DNA from: Dongia deserti
Lineage (GTDB): Bacteria; Pseudomonadota; Alphaproteobacteria; Dongiales; Dongiaceae
Direction: 5' to 3'
DNA: 64,000 nucleotides
Assembly (NCBI RefSeq): GCF_003574735.1
Contig: NZ_QORW01000002.1
Span: 186,001 to 250,000, forward strand
Below the pieces are notes generated by a model that did no database searches, had not been told where the DNA came from, and was given only the letters and a program-made list of their open reading frames with translations. This document shows, piece by piece, positions 1-9,444 of this stretch; within the stretch, counting starts at the first letter, position 1, and the number at the start of each line of letters is the position of its first letter. The position numbers and the translations under genes are program-made.

Positions 1-1724
1 CGATGTGCGACTTCGAAGCTCTCCTTGATGGCGGCAACGTCACCGAAGTTTGCCAGCAGCGGCGCATCGGTGCCTGCATATTTGATGTGGACGTGCCGCT
101 CCACCTCGATCGCGGACTTGTCGATCCCCTGTGCCAGCAGTTCTGCCTCACCCTCGCGCGCCATTTCGTCCAGCGCGCGCGACAAGGCCGGCATTGCCCC
201 TGCATTCAGCTCCGCCTCAATCGTGCGATGGCGGAGCGCGCGCACGTCCGCGAGGCCCATGCCATAAGCGGAGAGCACGCCGGCGAAGGGATGCAGGAAG
301 ATGCGCTTCATGCCGAGCTCGTCCGCCACGCGGCAGGCATGCTGCCCGCCTGCGCCGCCAAAGCAGGCCAGTGTGTATTTGCTGACGTCGTAGCCGCGCT
401 GGATCGAGATTTCCTTGATCGCGTTGGCCATGTTGGCGACCGCGATCGTCATGAAGCCTTCGGCGGTCTCCTCCGCGGAGACGGTCTTTCCGCTGGCCGC
501 TGAAATCTCCTGGGCCAGCGCCGCGAACTTCTCCGCCACGACCTCGCGGTCCAGTGTCTGGTCAGCGCTCGGCCCGAAGATGCGTGGAAAGAACTGGGGG
601 TTGAGCCGACCCAGCATCACGTTGCAATCCGTGACGGTCAGCGGCCCGCCGCGGCGATAGCTCGCCGGGCCCGGATTGGCGCCGGCGGAATCCGGCCCGA
701 CGCGGAAGCGCGCGCCGTCGAAATGCAGGATCGATCCTCCCCCCGCCGCAACCGTGTGGATCTGCATCATCGGCGCACGCACGCGCACGCCGGCGACCTG
801 CGCGTCAAAGGTGCGCTCATAGGCGCCGCTCCAATGCGAGACGTCGGTCGAGGTCCCGCCCATGTCGAAGCCGATGATGCGGCTGAACCCCGCCAGGCGT
901 GCCGTCTCCACCACGCCGACGATGCCGCCCGCCGGCCCCGACAAAATGCTGTCCTTGCCCTGGAACTTGGCGGCGTCGGTCAGCCCGCCGTTGGATTGCA
1001 TGAACATGAGGCGCGTGCGGTCGTTGCCCACCTCCCGCGCCACTTGATCGACATAGCGCCGCAGAATCGGCGAGAGATAGGCATCGACCACGGTCGTGTC
1101 GCCGCGGCTGACCAGCTTCATCAGCGGGGACACTCGATGGCTGACCGAGATCTGCCTGAAGCCGAGCTCCTTTGCCAAATCCGCCAGCGCCTTCTCATGC
1201 TGCGTATGACGGAAGCCATGCATCAGCAGGATAGCGATACTTTCGAACCCTGCTACGCGTGCAGCGGCAAGGTCGCGCCGCGCCGCCGCGATATCGAGCG
1301 GCTTCAGCACCTGGCCCTCCGCCGTGATCCGCTCGTCCACCTCGATCGCCTCGGCATAGAGCAGCTCCGGCAGTTTGATCTGGCGCGCGAAGATCTTGGG
1401 CCGGTTCTGGTAGGCGATGCGCAAGGCATCGCGGAATCCCTTGGTGATCACCAGCAACGTCCGCTCGCCCTTGCGCTCCAGCAATGCGTTGGTCGCAACG
1501 GTGGTGCCCATTTTTATCGCGGCCACCTCGCGCGGGATCGGCCCGTTGGCCGCGAGGCCGAGGATGTCACGGATGCCCTGGATCGCGGCGTCGCGATAGC
1601 GCTCTGGATTCTCCGACAGCAGCTTATGCGTCACCAGCGAGCCGTCCGGCCGCTTCGCCACCACGTCGGTGAAGGTGCCGCCGCGATCGATCCAGAACTG
1701 CCAGTCGCCGTTGCCCAGACTCAT
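1..1724 (-). CDS. Hydantoinase / 5-oxoprolinase family protein, 5' part (runs off left edge)
   Basis: Cytoplasmic ATP-dependent amidohydrolase of the HyuA/OplA family, which opens hydantoins or 5-oxoproline (pyroglutamate). The first 574 codons are visible. The start is ATG at 1724, reading [16 protein letters not shown]. The N-terminal phosphate-binding motif DRGGTFTD lies at about residues 13-20, followed by [15 protein letters not shown]. The second actin-fold signature [13 protein letters not shown] lies in the hydantoinase A core. The frame is open to the window edge without a stop. The protein could therefore be a stand-alone HyuA of about 690 residues or a fused HyuA-HyuB 5-oxoprolinase of about 1,200 residues; the window cannot decide. 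Several plus-strand open frames across it are shadows. Confidence 0.88.
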   Translation of the reverse strand, partial: MSLGNGDWQFWIDRGGTFTDVVAKRPDGSLVTHKLLSENPERYRDAAIQGIRDILGLAANGPIPREVAAIKMGTTVATNALLERKGERTLLVITKGFRDALRIAYQNRPKIFARQIKLPELLYAEAIEVDERITAEGQVLKPLDIAAARRDLAAARVAGFESIAILLMHGFRHTQHEKALADLAKELGFRQISVSHRVSPLMKLVSRGDTTVVDAYLSPILRRYVDQVAREVGNDRTRLMFMQSNGGLTDAAKFQGKDSILSGPAGGIVGVVETARLAGFSRIIGFDMGGTSTDVSHWSGAYERTFDAQVAGVRVRAPMMQIHTVAAGGGSILHFDGARFRVGPDSAGANPGPASYRRGGPLTVTDCNVMLGRLNPQFFPRIFGPSADQTLDREVVAEKFAALAQEISAASGKTVSAEETAEGFMTIAVANMANAIKEISIQRGYDVSKYTLACFGGAGGQHACRVADELGMKRIFLHPFAGVLSAYGMGLADVRALRHRTIEAELNAGAMPALSRALDEMAREGEAELLAQGIDKSAIEVERHVHIKYAGTDAPLLANFGDVAAIKESFEVAH

Positions 1725-1862
1725 GCGAAAATCCTTGAAACTGCCGCGTTTCCCTGCGATGAAGCGTCCCGACTATAACGCCTGCCCGGGATCGTTCCAG
1801 CCTTGGCGCAGGCGGCTCCGACCGTTATGGTCAGAGTCGGCGGGAGAGGCCACAATCACCAC

Positions 1863-2618
1863 ATGAGTATTTGGGGCAAGATCATCGGCGGAGTTGCCGG
1901 GTTCGCTTTGGGCGGCCCGCTGGGTGCGTTGCTGGGCGCGATCGCCGGGCACGCCGCCGATATGCGGATCGATCAGGCCGAGCCAGCGGCACCCGACGAC
2001 CACCAGTTGGACGACCGATCGGCAACGCGGCAGATCGCCTTCACCATCGCCGTCATCGTGCTCGGCGCCAAGATGGCGAAGGCGGACGGCGTGGTCAGCC
2101 GCGCGGAGGTCGCCGCTTTCAAGGAAGTGTTCCAGGTGCCGTCGCATGAGATGAAGAACGTCGCGCGTCTGTTCGATCGGGCGAAGCAGGATCCCGCGGG
2201 CTTTGAGCCTTACGCCAAGCAGGTCGCGCGCATGTTCCGCAAAGACCATCCGGTGCTGGAGGAGCTGCTCGACGGATTATTCCACATTGCCAAGGCCGAT
2301 GGCGGCGTGCATGAGGCGGAGGTCGCCTATCTCAAGAGCGTCGCCAACATTTTCGGCCTCGACGAGAACGACTTTGCCCGCATCCGCGAAGGCCACCTGG
2401 GTGCGGACAAGGCCGACCCCTACACCATCCTCGGCATCCGCCGTACCGCGAGCAACGAGGAGATCAAGGCGGCTTGGCGCAAGCTGGTGCGTGACACCCA
2501 CCCCGACACCCTGATGGCGCAGGGCCTGCCGCGGGAATTCATCGACATGGCCAACGAGAAACTGGCCACCATCAACGCCGCTTACGACAAGGTCGCCAAA
2601 GAGCGCGGCATCAATTAG
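1863..2618 (+). CDS. djlA: DjlA-like TerB / J-domain co-chaperone
   Basis: Protein of 251 residues with a glycine/alanine-rich hydrophobic N-terminus (about residues 6-29) that probably anchors it in the inner membrane. A TerB-like helical domain follows at about residues 50-170, with the conserved acidic helix AKMAKADGVVSRAEVAAF. A C-terminal J domain (about 185-250) starts DPYTILGI and carries the HPD tripeptide that stimulates DnaK ATPase. This order matches E. coli DjlA. ATG 1863 is preferred over the in-frame start at 1803, because the first 20 codons from 1803 encode unconserved sequence and a GGGAGAGG lies upstream of 1863. uup follows after 12 nt, so the two may be cotranscribed. Confidence 0.85.
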   Translation: MSIWGKIIGGVAGFALGGPLGALLGAIAGHAADMRIDQAEPAAPDDHQLDDRSATRQIAFTIAVIVLGAKMAKADGVVSRAEVAAFKEVFQVPSHEMKNVARLFDRAKQDPAGFEPYAKQVARMFRKDHPVLEELLDGLFHIAKADGGVHEAEVAYLKSVANIFGLDENDFARIREGHLGADKADPYTILGIRRTASNEEIKAAWRKLVRDTHPDTLMAQGLPREFIDMANEKLATINAAYDKVAKERGIN

Positions 2619-2630
2619 AAGAGCGTCCCG

Positions 2631-4460
2631 ATGCCACCCGCTTTGCCGCAACTTGCGTTACGCAACGCCGCGATCACGTTCGGTGGCAGGCCGCTGTTTT
2701 CCGGCATCGACGTGACGCTCGGTCGCGGCGAGCGGGTCTGTCTCGTCGGTGCGAATGGGTCCGGCAAGTCCACGATTTTGAAGGCGTTGGCGGGAGAGGT
2801 CGAGCTGGACCGGGGCGAGCGGTTCCTGCAGCCTGGCGTGACGGTCGGTTACCTGCCGCAGAATGCGGATTTGAGCGTATCGGGATCGGTCGCGGAGTAC
2901 GTGGCGGCCGGTGCGCCCGACGCGCACGCGGACGATTACCGCGTCGCCTGGGTGCTCGACCATGTGAGGTTGGATGGCAGCCGCGCCATCGCGACACTTT
3001 CTGGCGGCGAAGGACGGCGCGCGGCGCTCGCCCGCACCCTGGTCGCCAAACCCGATCTGCTGTTGCTGGACGAGCCGACCAACCACCTCGATCTGCCGAC
3101 GATCGAGTGGCTGGAAGAAGAACTTGCGGCGTTCCCCGGCGGCATCCTGATGATCAGCCACGACCGCGCTTTCCTGCGCAAGCTGACCAGCCGACTTCTG
3201 TGGCTGGACCGCGGGCGGACGTTCGAGCGTGACGGCGGCTTCGATGGCTTCGAGCAGTGGTCGCAGGAGATCGTGGAGCAGGAAGCCGGCGAGTTCCGCC
3301 GCCTCGAGAAGCGCATCGAGACCGAGGAATACTGGCTGCAGCGCGGCGTGACGGCGCGCCGCTCGCGCAACGAGGGCCGACGTCGGCGGCTGTTCGATCT
3401 GCGCAGGCAGAAGGCGGAGAGCCTGAAGGGCCGCGGCCGTGCCAGGCTTGCGCTATCCGACGCCGAACTGGGCGGCAAGCTGGCCATCGAAGCGATCGAC
3501 ATCGCCAAGCGTTACACGCGGCCGGACGGCACCGAGCTCAAGATCGTCAATGGCTTCTCGACCCGCATCATGCGTGGCGACCGCATCGGTATTCTCGGAC
3601 CCAACGGCGCCGGCAAGACCACGCTCATCAAGCTGCTGACGGGCGAGATCGCTCCGGACAACGGCACGGTCCGCCTCGGTATCGGCATCATGTCCATCTA
3701 TCTCGACCAACGGCGGCAGAGCTTTGACCTCGATCGCACCTTGTGGGAGACGCTGGCGCCGACCGGTGGCGATTCCATCATCGTCAATGGCCGGCCGCGC
3801 CATGTGGTCGCCTATTTACGCGACTTCCTGTTCGACGAGCGGCAGGCCACCATGCCGGTGCGCCTGCTCTCCGGCGGCGAGCGCGCGCGCCTGATGCTTG
3901 CGAAATTGTTCGCGGAGCCCGGCAACCTGGTCGTGCTGGACGAGCCGACGAACGATCTCGATATGGATACGCTCGATCTGTTGCAGGACGTGCTCTCCGA
4001 CTTCGAAGGCACGCTGCTGCTGGTCAGCCACGATCGCGATTTCCTGGACCGGTTGGTGACCAGCACCATCGCGGTCGAAGGCGACGGCGAAGTCGTGGAA
4101 TATGCCGGCGGCTACAGCGACTACGTCATCCAGCGCGGCGAGCGTGCGGAGAAGGCCCAGCCGCGCAAAGCCGAGCCGAAGCGCAGCGAACCACCGAAGC
4201 CGAGCGCGCCCGCGCCGGCGCGGTTCTCCATGAAGGAGCAGCGCGAGCTCGACGAAATCAACGCCAAGCTCGACCGGCTGCATGCGGAGATTTCGACGCT
4301 CGAATCCGCCTTGGCCGACCCCACGCTCTATCAGCGCGATGCCGTCAAGGCCGCGCAAGCTGGCGCCCTCCTCGCCCGCAAGCGCGACGAGCTGCACGCC
4401 ACCGAAGAACGCTGGCTGGAGCTGGAAGAGAAGCGCGCGCAGCTTACAGGTACGCGCTAG
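2631..4460 (+). CDS. uup: ABC-F ATPase, Uup type
   Basis: Soluble twin-ATPase protein of 609 residues with no membrane domain, as in the ABC-F family that acts on ribosomes or, for Uup, also on branched DNA intermediates. The first Walker A is GANGSGKST at residues 40-48 with signature LSGGEGRRAAL and Walker B LLLLDEPTNHLDL. The second Walker A is GPNGAGKTT at about 324 with signature LLSGGERARL and VVLDEPTNDLDM. The C-terminal region, about 520-609, is a charged coiled coil typical of Uup, after a Pro/Ala/Lys-rich linker. The 3' end overlaps the convergent livM stop by 4 nt. Confidence 0.88.
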   Translation: MPPALPQLALRNAAITFGGRPLFSGIDVTLGRGERVCLVGANGSGKSTILKALAGEVELDRGERFLQPGVTVGYLPQNADLSVSGSVAEYVAAGAPDAHADDYRVAWVLDHVRLDGSRAIATLSGGEGRRAALARTLVAKPDLLLLDEPTNHLDLPTIEWLEEELAAFPGGILMISHDRAFLRKLTSRLLWLDRGRTFERDGGFDGFEQWSQEIVEQEAGEFRRLEKRIETEEYWLQRGVTARRSRNEGRRRRLFDLRRQKAESLKGRGRARLALSDAELGGKLAIEAIDIAKRYTRPDGTELKIVNGFSTRIMRGDRIGILGPNGAGKTTLIKLLTGEIAPDNGTVRLGIGIMSIYLDQRRQSFDLDRTLWETLAPTGGDSIIVNGRPRHVVAYLRDFLFDERQATMPVRLLSGGERARLMLAKLFAEPGNLVVLDEPTNDLDMDTLDLLQDVLSDFEGTLLLVSHDRDFLDRLVTSTIAVEGDGEVVEYAGGYSDYVIQRGERAEKAQPRKAEPKRSEPPKPSAPAPARFSMKEQRELDEINAKLDRLHAEISTLESALADPTLYQRDAVKAAQAGALLARKRDELHATEERWLELEEKRAQLTGTR

Positions 4461-5431
4461 CCCTTATTGTTGCCGCGACGCAGCGCCCGGGCATAGAGCT
4501 CGCCCACGATGCCGCGGCGGAACAGCAGCACGCAGATCATGAAGATGATTCCGGTGGCGATGGTGACCGGGAACTCCGAGGTGGCGAGCGTGTTCTGCAG
4601 CGCGACCACGAGGCCGGCGCCGACGATCGGGCCAACCATGGTGCCGATCCCGCCAAGCAGGGTCATCAGGATGACCTCCCCTGACATTTGCCAGGCAACG
4701 TCCGTGAGCGTGGCGAACTGGAAGACGATGGCCTTGGTCGCGCCGGCGAGGCCCGCCAGCGCCGCCGACATGACGAAGGCCGCCAGCTTGTAGTTGCCGA
4801 CCGAATAGCCGAGTGAAATGGCGCGCCGTTCGTTCTCGCGGATCGACCGCAGGATCATGCCGAACGGCGAATGGACGATACGCCAGATCGCGAACACGCC
4901 GATCAGGAAGATCGCCAGCACGGTGTAGTAGATGTTGAGCGGAACGTGCAGATCGATAATGCCAAAGAGAACGCCGCGTGGCACGCCCTGGATGCCATCC
5001 TCGCCGCCGGTGAATTCGGCTTGCAGGCAGAAGAAGAAGAACATCTGCGACAGCGCCAGGGTGATCATGGCGAAATAGATGCCCTGGCGCCGGATGGCGA
5101 AGAAACCCATCACCGCGCCGAGCACAGCAGCGCCGAGGACACCGAGCAGGATCGCGGCCTCCGGCGGCCAGCCCCACACCTTCGCTGCATAGGCTGAGAA
5201 ATAGGCAGCACCGCCGAAGAAGGCGGCATGGCCGAACGACAGCAGACCGGTATAGCCGAGCAGCAGGTTGAACGCGCAGGCGAACAGCGCGAAGCACAGC
5301 ATCTTCATCAGGAAGATGGGATAGACGAAGAAGGGCGCTGCGATCAGCGCGACGATACCCAGCACGATCAGTATCCGCTCGACCCTGCCGGTCGTCTGCG
5401 CACGCGCCTCCTGCAGCGTCAGCTCGGCCAT
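4457..5431 (-). CDS. livM: Branched-chain amino acid ABC transporter permease LivM
   Basis: Inner-membrane permease of 324 residues and last gene of the livKGFHM operon. It forms the heterodimeric channel with LivH. Many hydrophobic helices are visible, starting at about residue 22 (ILIVLGIVALIAAPFFVYPI). The family motif YTGLLSFGHAAFFG and the cytoplasmic coupling-loop region with SIRENERRAISLG are present. The start codon lies only a few bases after the livH stop, so translation is probably coupled. The gene is convergent with uup and overlaps it by 4 nt, leaving no room for an intergenic terminator. Confidence 0.93.
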   Translation of the reverse strand: MAELTLQEARAQTTGRVERILIVLGIVALIAAPFFVYPIFLMKMLCFALFACAFNLLLGYTGLLSFGHAAFFGGAAYFSAYAAKVWGWPPEAAILLGVLGAAVLGAVMGFFAIRRQGIYFAMITLALSQMFFFFCLQAEFTGGEDGIQGVPRGVLFGIIDLHVPLNIYYTVLAIFLIGVFAIWRIVHSPFGMILRSIRENERRAISLGYSVGNYKLAAFVMSAALAGLAGATKAIVFQFATLTDVAWQMSGEVILMTLLGGIGTMVGPIVGAGLVVALQNTLATSEFPVTIATGIIFMICVLLFRRGIVGELYARALRRGNNKG

Positions 5432-5432
5432 C

Positions 5433-6320
5433 TCATGCTTCCTTTCCGAATAGGCCGGCCGGCCGGATCAACAGCACGATCGCCATGATGACGAAGACCA
5501 CGATGTTGGAGGCTTCCGGATAGAACACCTTGGTCAGGCCCTCGGCCACCCCGAGCAGATAGCCGGTGACGATGGCGCCGAGAATAGATCCCATGCCGCC
5601 GACCACCACCACCGCGAATACCACGATGATGAGATTAGAGCCCATGAGCGGGCTGACCTGGTAGACTGGTGCTGCGAGAATGCCGGCAAGGCCCGCCAGC
5701 GCCGAACCCAGCCCATAGGTCAAGGTCAGCAGCAGCGGCACGTTGACCCCGAAGGCCTGCACTAGGCTGCGGTTCTCCGTCGCTGCGCGCAGATAGGAGC
5801 CAAGCTTGGTCTTCTCTATCACGAGCCAGGTGCCGAGACAGAAGATCAGCGAGGCAATAACGACCCAGCCGCGGTAGTTGGGAAGGAACATGAAACCAAG
5901 GTTGGTGCCGCCGGCCAGCAGCGGCGGTACCGGATAGGGATTGCCGGAGACGCCGAAGTAATAGCGGAATATGCCTTCGAGTACCAGCGCGAGCCCGAAG
6001 GTGAACAGCAGCCCATAGAGCGGATCGACATCATACAGCCTGGCAAGCGCAAGGCGCTCCACGACGATCCCGCTGATGCCGACGATGATCGGCGCCAGGA
6101 GCAGGGCCGGCCAATAGCCGACTCCTAGCTGCACGAGCAGCAGGTAACCGACGAAGGCGCCCAGCATGTATTGGGCGCCGTGCGCGAAGTTGATCACCCG
6201 CAGCAGGCCGAAGATCACCGCCAAGCCCAGGCTCAGCATCGCATAGAACGAGCCGTTGATGAGGCCGACCAGCAGCTGACCGAGGAATGCCTGGATCGGT
6301 ATGCCAAGGATCGTGATCAT
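5433..6320 (-). CDS. livH: Branched-chain amino acid ABC transporter permease LivH
   Basis: Inner-membrane permease of 295 residues, partner of LivM. The N-terminal segment with LVGLINGSFYAMLSLGLAVI and the motif INFAHGAQYMLGA is the LivH signature. A coupling-loop segment KLGSYLRAATENRSLVQAFG lies near the middle. It is followed by membrane helices containing VVVGGMGSILGAIVTG. It sits between livF (upstream on the minus strand) and livM with gaps of a few bases, consistent with one polycistronic message. Confidence 0.93.
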   Translation of the reverse strand: MITILGIPIQAFLGQLLVGLINGSFYAMLSLGLAVIFGLLRVINFAHGAQYMLGAFVGYLLLVQLGVGYWPALLLAPIIVGISGIVVERLALARLYDVDPLYGLLFTFGLALVLEGIFRYYFGVSGNPYPVPPLLAGGTNLGFMFLPNYRGWVVIASLIFCLGTWLVIEKTKLGSYLRAATENRSLVQAFGVNVPLLLTLTYGLGSALAGLAGILAAPVYQVSPLMGSNLIIVVFAVVVVGGMGSILGAIVTGYLLGVAEGLTKVFYPEASNIVVFVIMAIVLLIRPAGLFGKEA

Positions 6321-6324
6321 CGCG

Positions 6325-7035
6325 TCACACGCCCAGCACGTCGTGCAGCTGCGCCATGCGGCTCTCCAGCTCGCCGACCGGGAAATCGGCGATCACCCGG
6401 CCATGCTCCATCAGGTAGAAGCGGTCGGCGATCCGGCTCGCGAAGCGGAAATTCTGCTCCACCAGCAGGATCGTCATGCCACGGCTCTTGAGCGTTCCCA
6501 GCAACTCTCCGATGCGCTGCACGATCACGGGTGCCAAGCCCTCGGTGGGCTCGTCGAGCAGCAGGGTTCTGGCGCCGGTGCGCAGCATGCGCGCGATCGC
6601 CAGCATCTGTTGCTCGCCGCCCGAGAGCTTGCCGCCCGGGCTCTTTCGCCGTTCCTTGAGGTTGGGGAACAAGCCGAAAATCTCCTCGACGCTCATGCCG
6701 CCCGAGGCGACGACCGGCGGGAGCGCCAAATTCTCGTCTACCGTCAAGCTTGCGAAGATGCCGCGCTCTTCCGGGACGAATCCGATTCCGGCATGGGCAG
6801 TGCGATGCAGCGGCAGGCGCATCAGGTCCTTGCCCTCGAAGGCGATCCGCCCGGTCCGTTTGCGGATGAGGCCCATGATGGCGCGCAGCGTCGTGGTCTT
6901 GCCGACGCCGTTGCGACCCAGCAAAGTGACGGTCTCGCCGGCATGGACCTCGAGCGTCACGCCGTGCAGCGCGTGGCTCTCGCCGTACCAGGCGTGAACG
7001 TCGCGCAATTCCAGCAATGGCGCCGCGTCAGACAT
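6325..7035 (-). CDS. livF: Branched-chain amino acid ABC transporter ATP-binding protein LivF
   Basis: Cytoplasmic ATPase of 236 residues. Walker A is LLGRNGVGKTTTLRAI, the signature is LSGGEQQMLAIARML, and Walker B LLLDEPTEGLAPVI is typical of LivF. I chose ATG 7035 (MSDAAPLLELRDVHAWYG) over the longer open frame to 7140, because the extra 35 codons overlap livG in another frame and are not conserved in character. The start overlaps the livG stop by 8 nt, which indicates translational coupling. Confidence 0.93.
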   Translation of the reverse strand: MSDAAPLLELRDVHAWYGESHALHGVTLEVHAGETVTLLGRNGVGKTTTLRAIMGLIRKRTGRIAFEGKDLMRLPLHRTAHAGIGFVPEERGIFASLTVDENLALPPVVASGGMSVEEIFGLFPNLKERRKSPGGKLSGGEQQMLAIARMLRTGARTLLLDEPTEGLAPVIVQRIGELLGTLKSRGMTILLVEQNFRFASRIADRFYLMEHGRVIADFPVGELESRMAQLHDVLGV

Positions 7036-7798
7036 GCTGCGTCCCCATATAGGCGGTGCGCACGCGCTCATCCTGGCTGACGGTCCGGTAGTCGCCGGCA
7101 GCCAGGACTTCGCCGCGCTGAAGCACCGTGATCCAATCACAGAGATCGGCGACCACGTCGAGATTGTGCTCCACCATCAGCACGGCACGGTCCTTCGCCA
7201 CCGAGCGGATGATCTCGGTGACCGTCCCGACATCCTCGTGCCCCATGCCGGCTGTCGGTTCGTCGAGCAGCAGCACCTTGGGATCGAGCGCCAGGGTGGT
7301 GGCGATCTCGAGCACGCGCTTGCGGCCATAGGAGAGATCGCCGGCAAGCTGGCTGCGCGCATCCTCCAGTCCCACGGAGCGCAACAGCTCTTCCGCGCGC
7401 GGCGTCAACGCATTCAGGACCTGCAGCGAGCGCCAGAATTGGACGTGCAAGCCGCGCCGCCGCTGGAGGGCAACACGCACATTGTCCAGCACCGTCAGAT
7501 GCGGGAAGATCGCCGAGATCTGGAACGAACGCGCCAGCCCCATGCGCGCCACCTTGGCCGGCGGCGTGTGCGTGATGTCCTGACCTAACAGCTCTATCCG
7601 CCCGGCGCTCGGCGGCAGAAACCTGGTGAGCAGGTTGAAGACCGTCGTCTTGCCGGCGCCGTTCGGCCCGATCAGTGCATGGATCCCGCCGTGATGGACA
7701 TCGAGATCCACGTTATTGACCGCGACGAAGCCCTGGAAATCACGCCTGAGGCCGCGGGCGGAGAGGACCACCCGCGGCACATCATTGACCGCTGACAT
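7028..7798 (-). CDS. livG: Branched-chain amino acid ABC transporter ATP-binding protein LivG
   Basis: Cytoplasmic ATPase of 256 residues. Walker A is LIGPNGAGKTTVFNLLTRF. The signature is the LivG-type LSYGRKRVLEIATTL, where the usual LSGGQ is LSYGR. Walker B is LLLDEPTAGMGHEDV. The start ATG 7798 (MSAVNDVPRVVLSARGLRRD) is preferred to the upstream in-frame codon at 7897, which lies inside livK. The gap from the livK stop is 11 nt. Confidence 0.93.
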   Translation of the reverse strand: MSAVNDVPRVVLSARGLRRDFQGFVAVNNVDLDVHHGGIHALIGPNGAGKTTVFNLLTRFLPPSAGRIELLGQDITHTPPAKVARMGLARSFQISAIFPHLTVLDNVRVALQRRRGLHVQFWRSLQVLNALTPRAEELLRSVGLEDARSQLAGDLSYGRKRVLEIATTLALDPKVLLLDEPTAGMGHEDVGTVTEIIRSVAKDRAVLMVEHNLDVVADLCDWITVLQRGEVLAAGDYRTVSQDERVRTAYMGTQHV

Positions 7799-7809
7799 CC
7801 CGGCCGCCG

Positions 7810-9015
7810 TCAGTCGACCAGTGGGCAACCGCTCTCCTCGGGCTTGATGTAGGCCTCGTCGCCGGGGATGGTGGCGAGAACCTTGTAGTAGTCCCACGGC
7901 TGCTTGCTCTCGGAAGGCTTCTTCACCTCCATCAGATACATGTCGTGGATCATGCGGCCGTTCGGCCCGACCTTGCCGCCATGTGCGAAGATGTCATCGA
8001 CCGGCATCGCGTGCAGCTCTTCGGAGACCGCTTCGGTCTCGTCGGTTCCTGATTTGTCAATCGCCTTCAGGTATTGCGTCACCGCGGAATAGGTGCCCGC
8101 CTGAACCATGTTGGGCATGCGGCCGGTGCGCTCCATGTAGCGCTTGGACCACTCGCGTGACTCATCGTTGCGGTCCCAGTAGAAGCCCTCGGTCAGCGTC
8201 AATCCCTGTGCCGCCTCAAGACCGAGTCCGTGCACCTCGGCCAGCGTGAAGAGCAGCGCCGCCAGGCGCTGGCCGCCCGCGACGATGCCGAACTCCGCGG
8301 CCTGCTTGATGGAATTGGCAGTATCGAGGCCGGCATTGGCAAGCCCGATGACCTTGGCGCCGGAGGCCTGCGCCTGCAGCAGGAACGAGGAATAATCGGT
8401 GGTCGCGAGCGGATGGCGCACCGAGCCCAGCACCTTGCCACCCTGCGCTTTGACGAAATTCGAGGTCTGCTCCTCAAGCGAATAGCCGAAAGCATAATCC
8501 GCCGTGAGGAAGTACCACGTATCGCCGCCCTGCTTCACCAAGGCGCCGCCCGTGCCGACGGCGAGAGAATGGGTGTCATAGGCCCAGTGGAATCCATAGG
8601 GCGAGCAGGCCTTGCCGGTCAGGTCCGTGGTGGCGGCGCCCGTGACGATGTCGATCTTCTTCTTCTCCGCGGAAATACCCTGGACGGCGAGCGCCACCGA
8701 GGAGGTCGTCAGCTCCATGATCGCATCGACCTGTTCGGTGTCGTACCACTGGCGGGCAATGTTGGCGGCGATGTCCGGCTTGTTCTGGTGGTCGGCGCTG
8801 ATGACTTCGATGGTCGCGCCTTGCACCTTGCCACCGAAATCCTCCACGGCCATCTTAGCGGCCTCGACCGACCATTTGCCGCCGAAGTCGGCGTAGACAC
8901 CGGACTGGTCGTTCAGGATACCGATCTTGACCTTGCCGTCGGAAATCTCGGCAGCGAAGGCAGGGGCTGCGGCGGCAGCCAACAGGGCAGCCGACATGAG
9001 ATATGTCAGTTTCAC
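7810..9015 (-). CDS. livK: Periplasmic branched-chain amino acid-type binding protein (LivK family)
   Basis: Substrate-binding protein of 401 residues with a periplasmic-binding type 1 fold and first gene of the liv operon. A Sec signal peptide is clear: a short basic start, a hydrophobic run LMSAALLAAAAA, and a cleavage site after APAFAA before EISDGKVKIGI. The GTG at 9015 is chosen because GGGAGG lies about 9 nt upstream; the longer frame to 9105 adds a non-signal-like N-terminus. The motif ILNDQSGVYADFGG is typical of the family. The ligand may be an amino acid, amide or related compound and cannot be assigned from the sequence. Confidence 0.9.
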   Translation of the reverse strand: MKLTYLMSAALLAAAAAPAFAAEISDGKVKIGILNDQSGVYADFGGKWSVEAAKMAVEDFGGKVQGATIEVISADHQNKPDIAANIARQWYDTEQVDAIMELTTSSVALAVQGISAEKKKIDIVTGAATTDLTGKACSPYGFHWAYDTHSLAVGTGGALVKQGGDTWYFLTADYAFGYSLEEQTSNFVKAQGGKVLGSVRHPLATTDYSSFLLQAQASGAKVIGLANAGLDTANSIKQAAEFGIVAGGQRLAALLFTLAEVHGLGLEAAQGLTLTEGFYWDRNDESREWSKRYMERTGRMPNMVQAGTYSAVTQYLKAIDKSGTDETEAVSEELHAMPVDDIFAHGGKVGPNGRMIHDMYLMEVKKPSESKQPWDYYKVLATIPGDEAYIKPEESGCPLVD

Positions 9016-9444
9016 GAGCCAATTCCTCCCTTGTGGCCAACCATCGAGAGAATATCGACAGAGGCCTGCGACGGCCTTTTTGGCCGACTGGATATAAGTC
9101 TTCAAAAAGACGAAGCGTTCCCCTGGAAATGCGCCCCGCCATGCAGCATCGCGCCCGCAGCTGGGCCCGGGCGTGACCGTTGAATGCTATCGTGTGGCGC
9201 GAACGCGCTTCAATGTCGACCTAGGTCGGAAGCCACCTACATAGGCGGTTGCCCCCGAAAGACCATCCCGTGCGCGCGGATTTGATCAGCCGGGCACAAG
9301 GGAGTGCGCTGGTGTGCTGCGCGCGCGTTTCGTCGCTACCTTCTTGGCGCTTTACTCTTGCGACCTCAGCGCCTATGGCTCTGTCCGCAGTCGGGCTGAC
9401 TGCGTCGTCTTCCCCGCTCTATCAGTCGCCAGGTCCATCTCCGA
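9016..9444. other. 429-nt spacer between divergent livK and the EamA gene
   Basis: No convincing gene is present; the short frames here lack coding character. The sequence contains a perfect 12-bp palindrome CGACCTAGGTCG at 9217-9228, and next to it the imperfect pair CCACCTA / TAGGCGG at 9233-9246. Closer to livK, two small AT-rich hairpins lie at about 9075-9110 (GGCC-AAAAA-GGCC and GTCTT-TTTG-AAGAC as read on the minus strand). Promoters of both flanking genes should lie here, but I cannot pick a convincing -35/-10 pair. Confidence 0.5.

Noticed and set aside
723-1778. Plus-strand frame of 351 codons
   Set aside because: It is antisense to the hydantoinase/oxoprolinase gene, which has clear family motifs.
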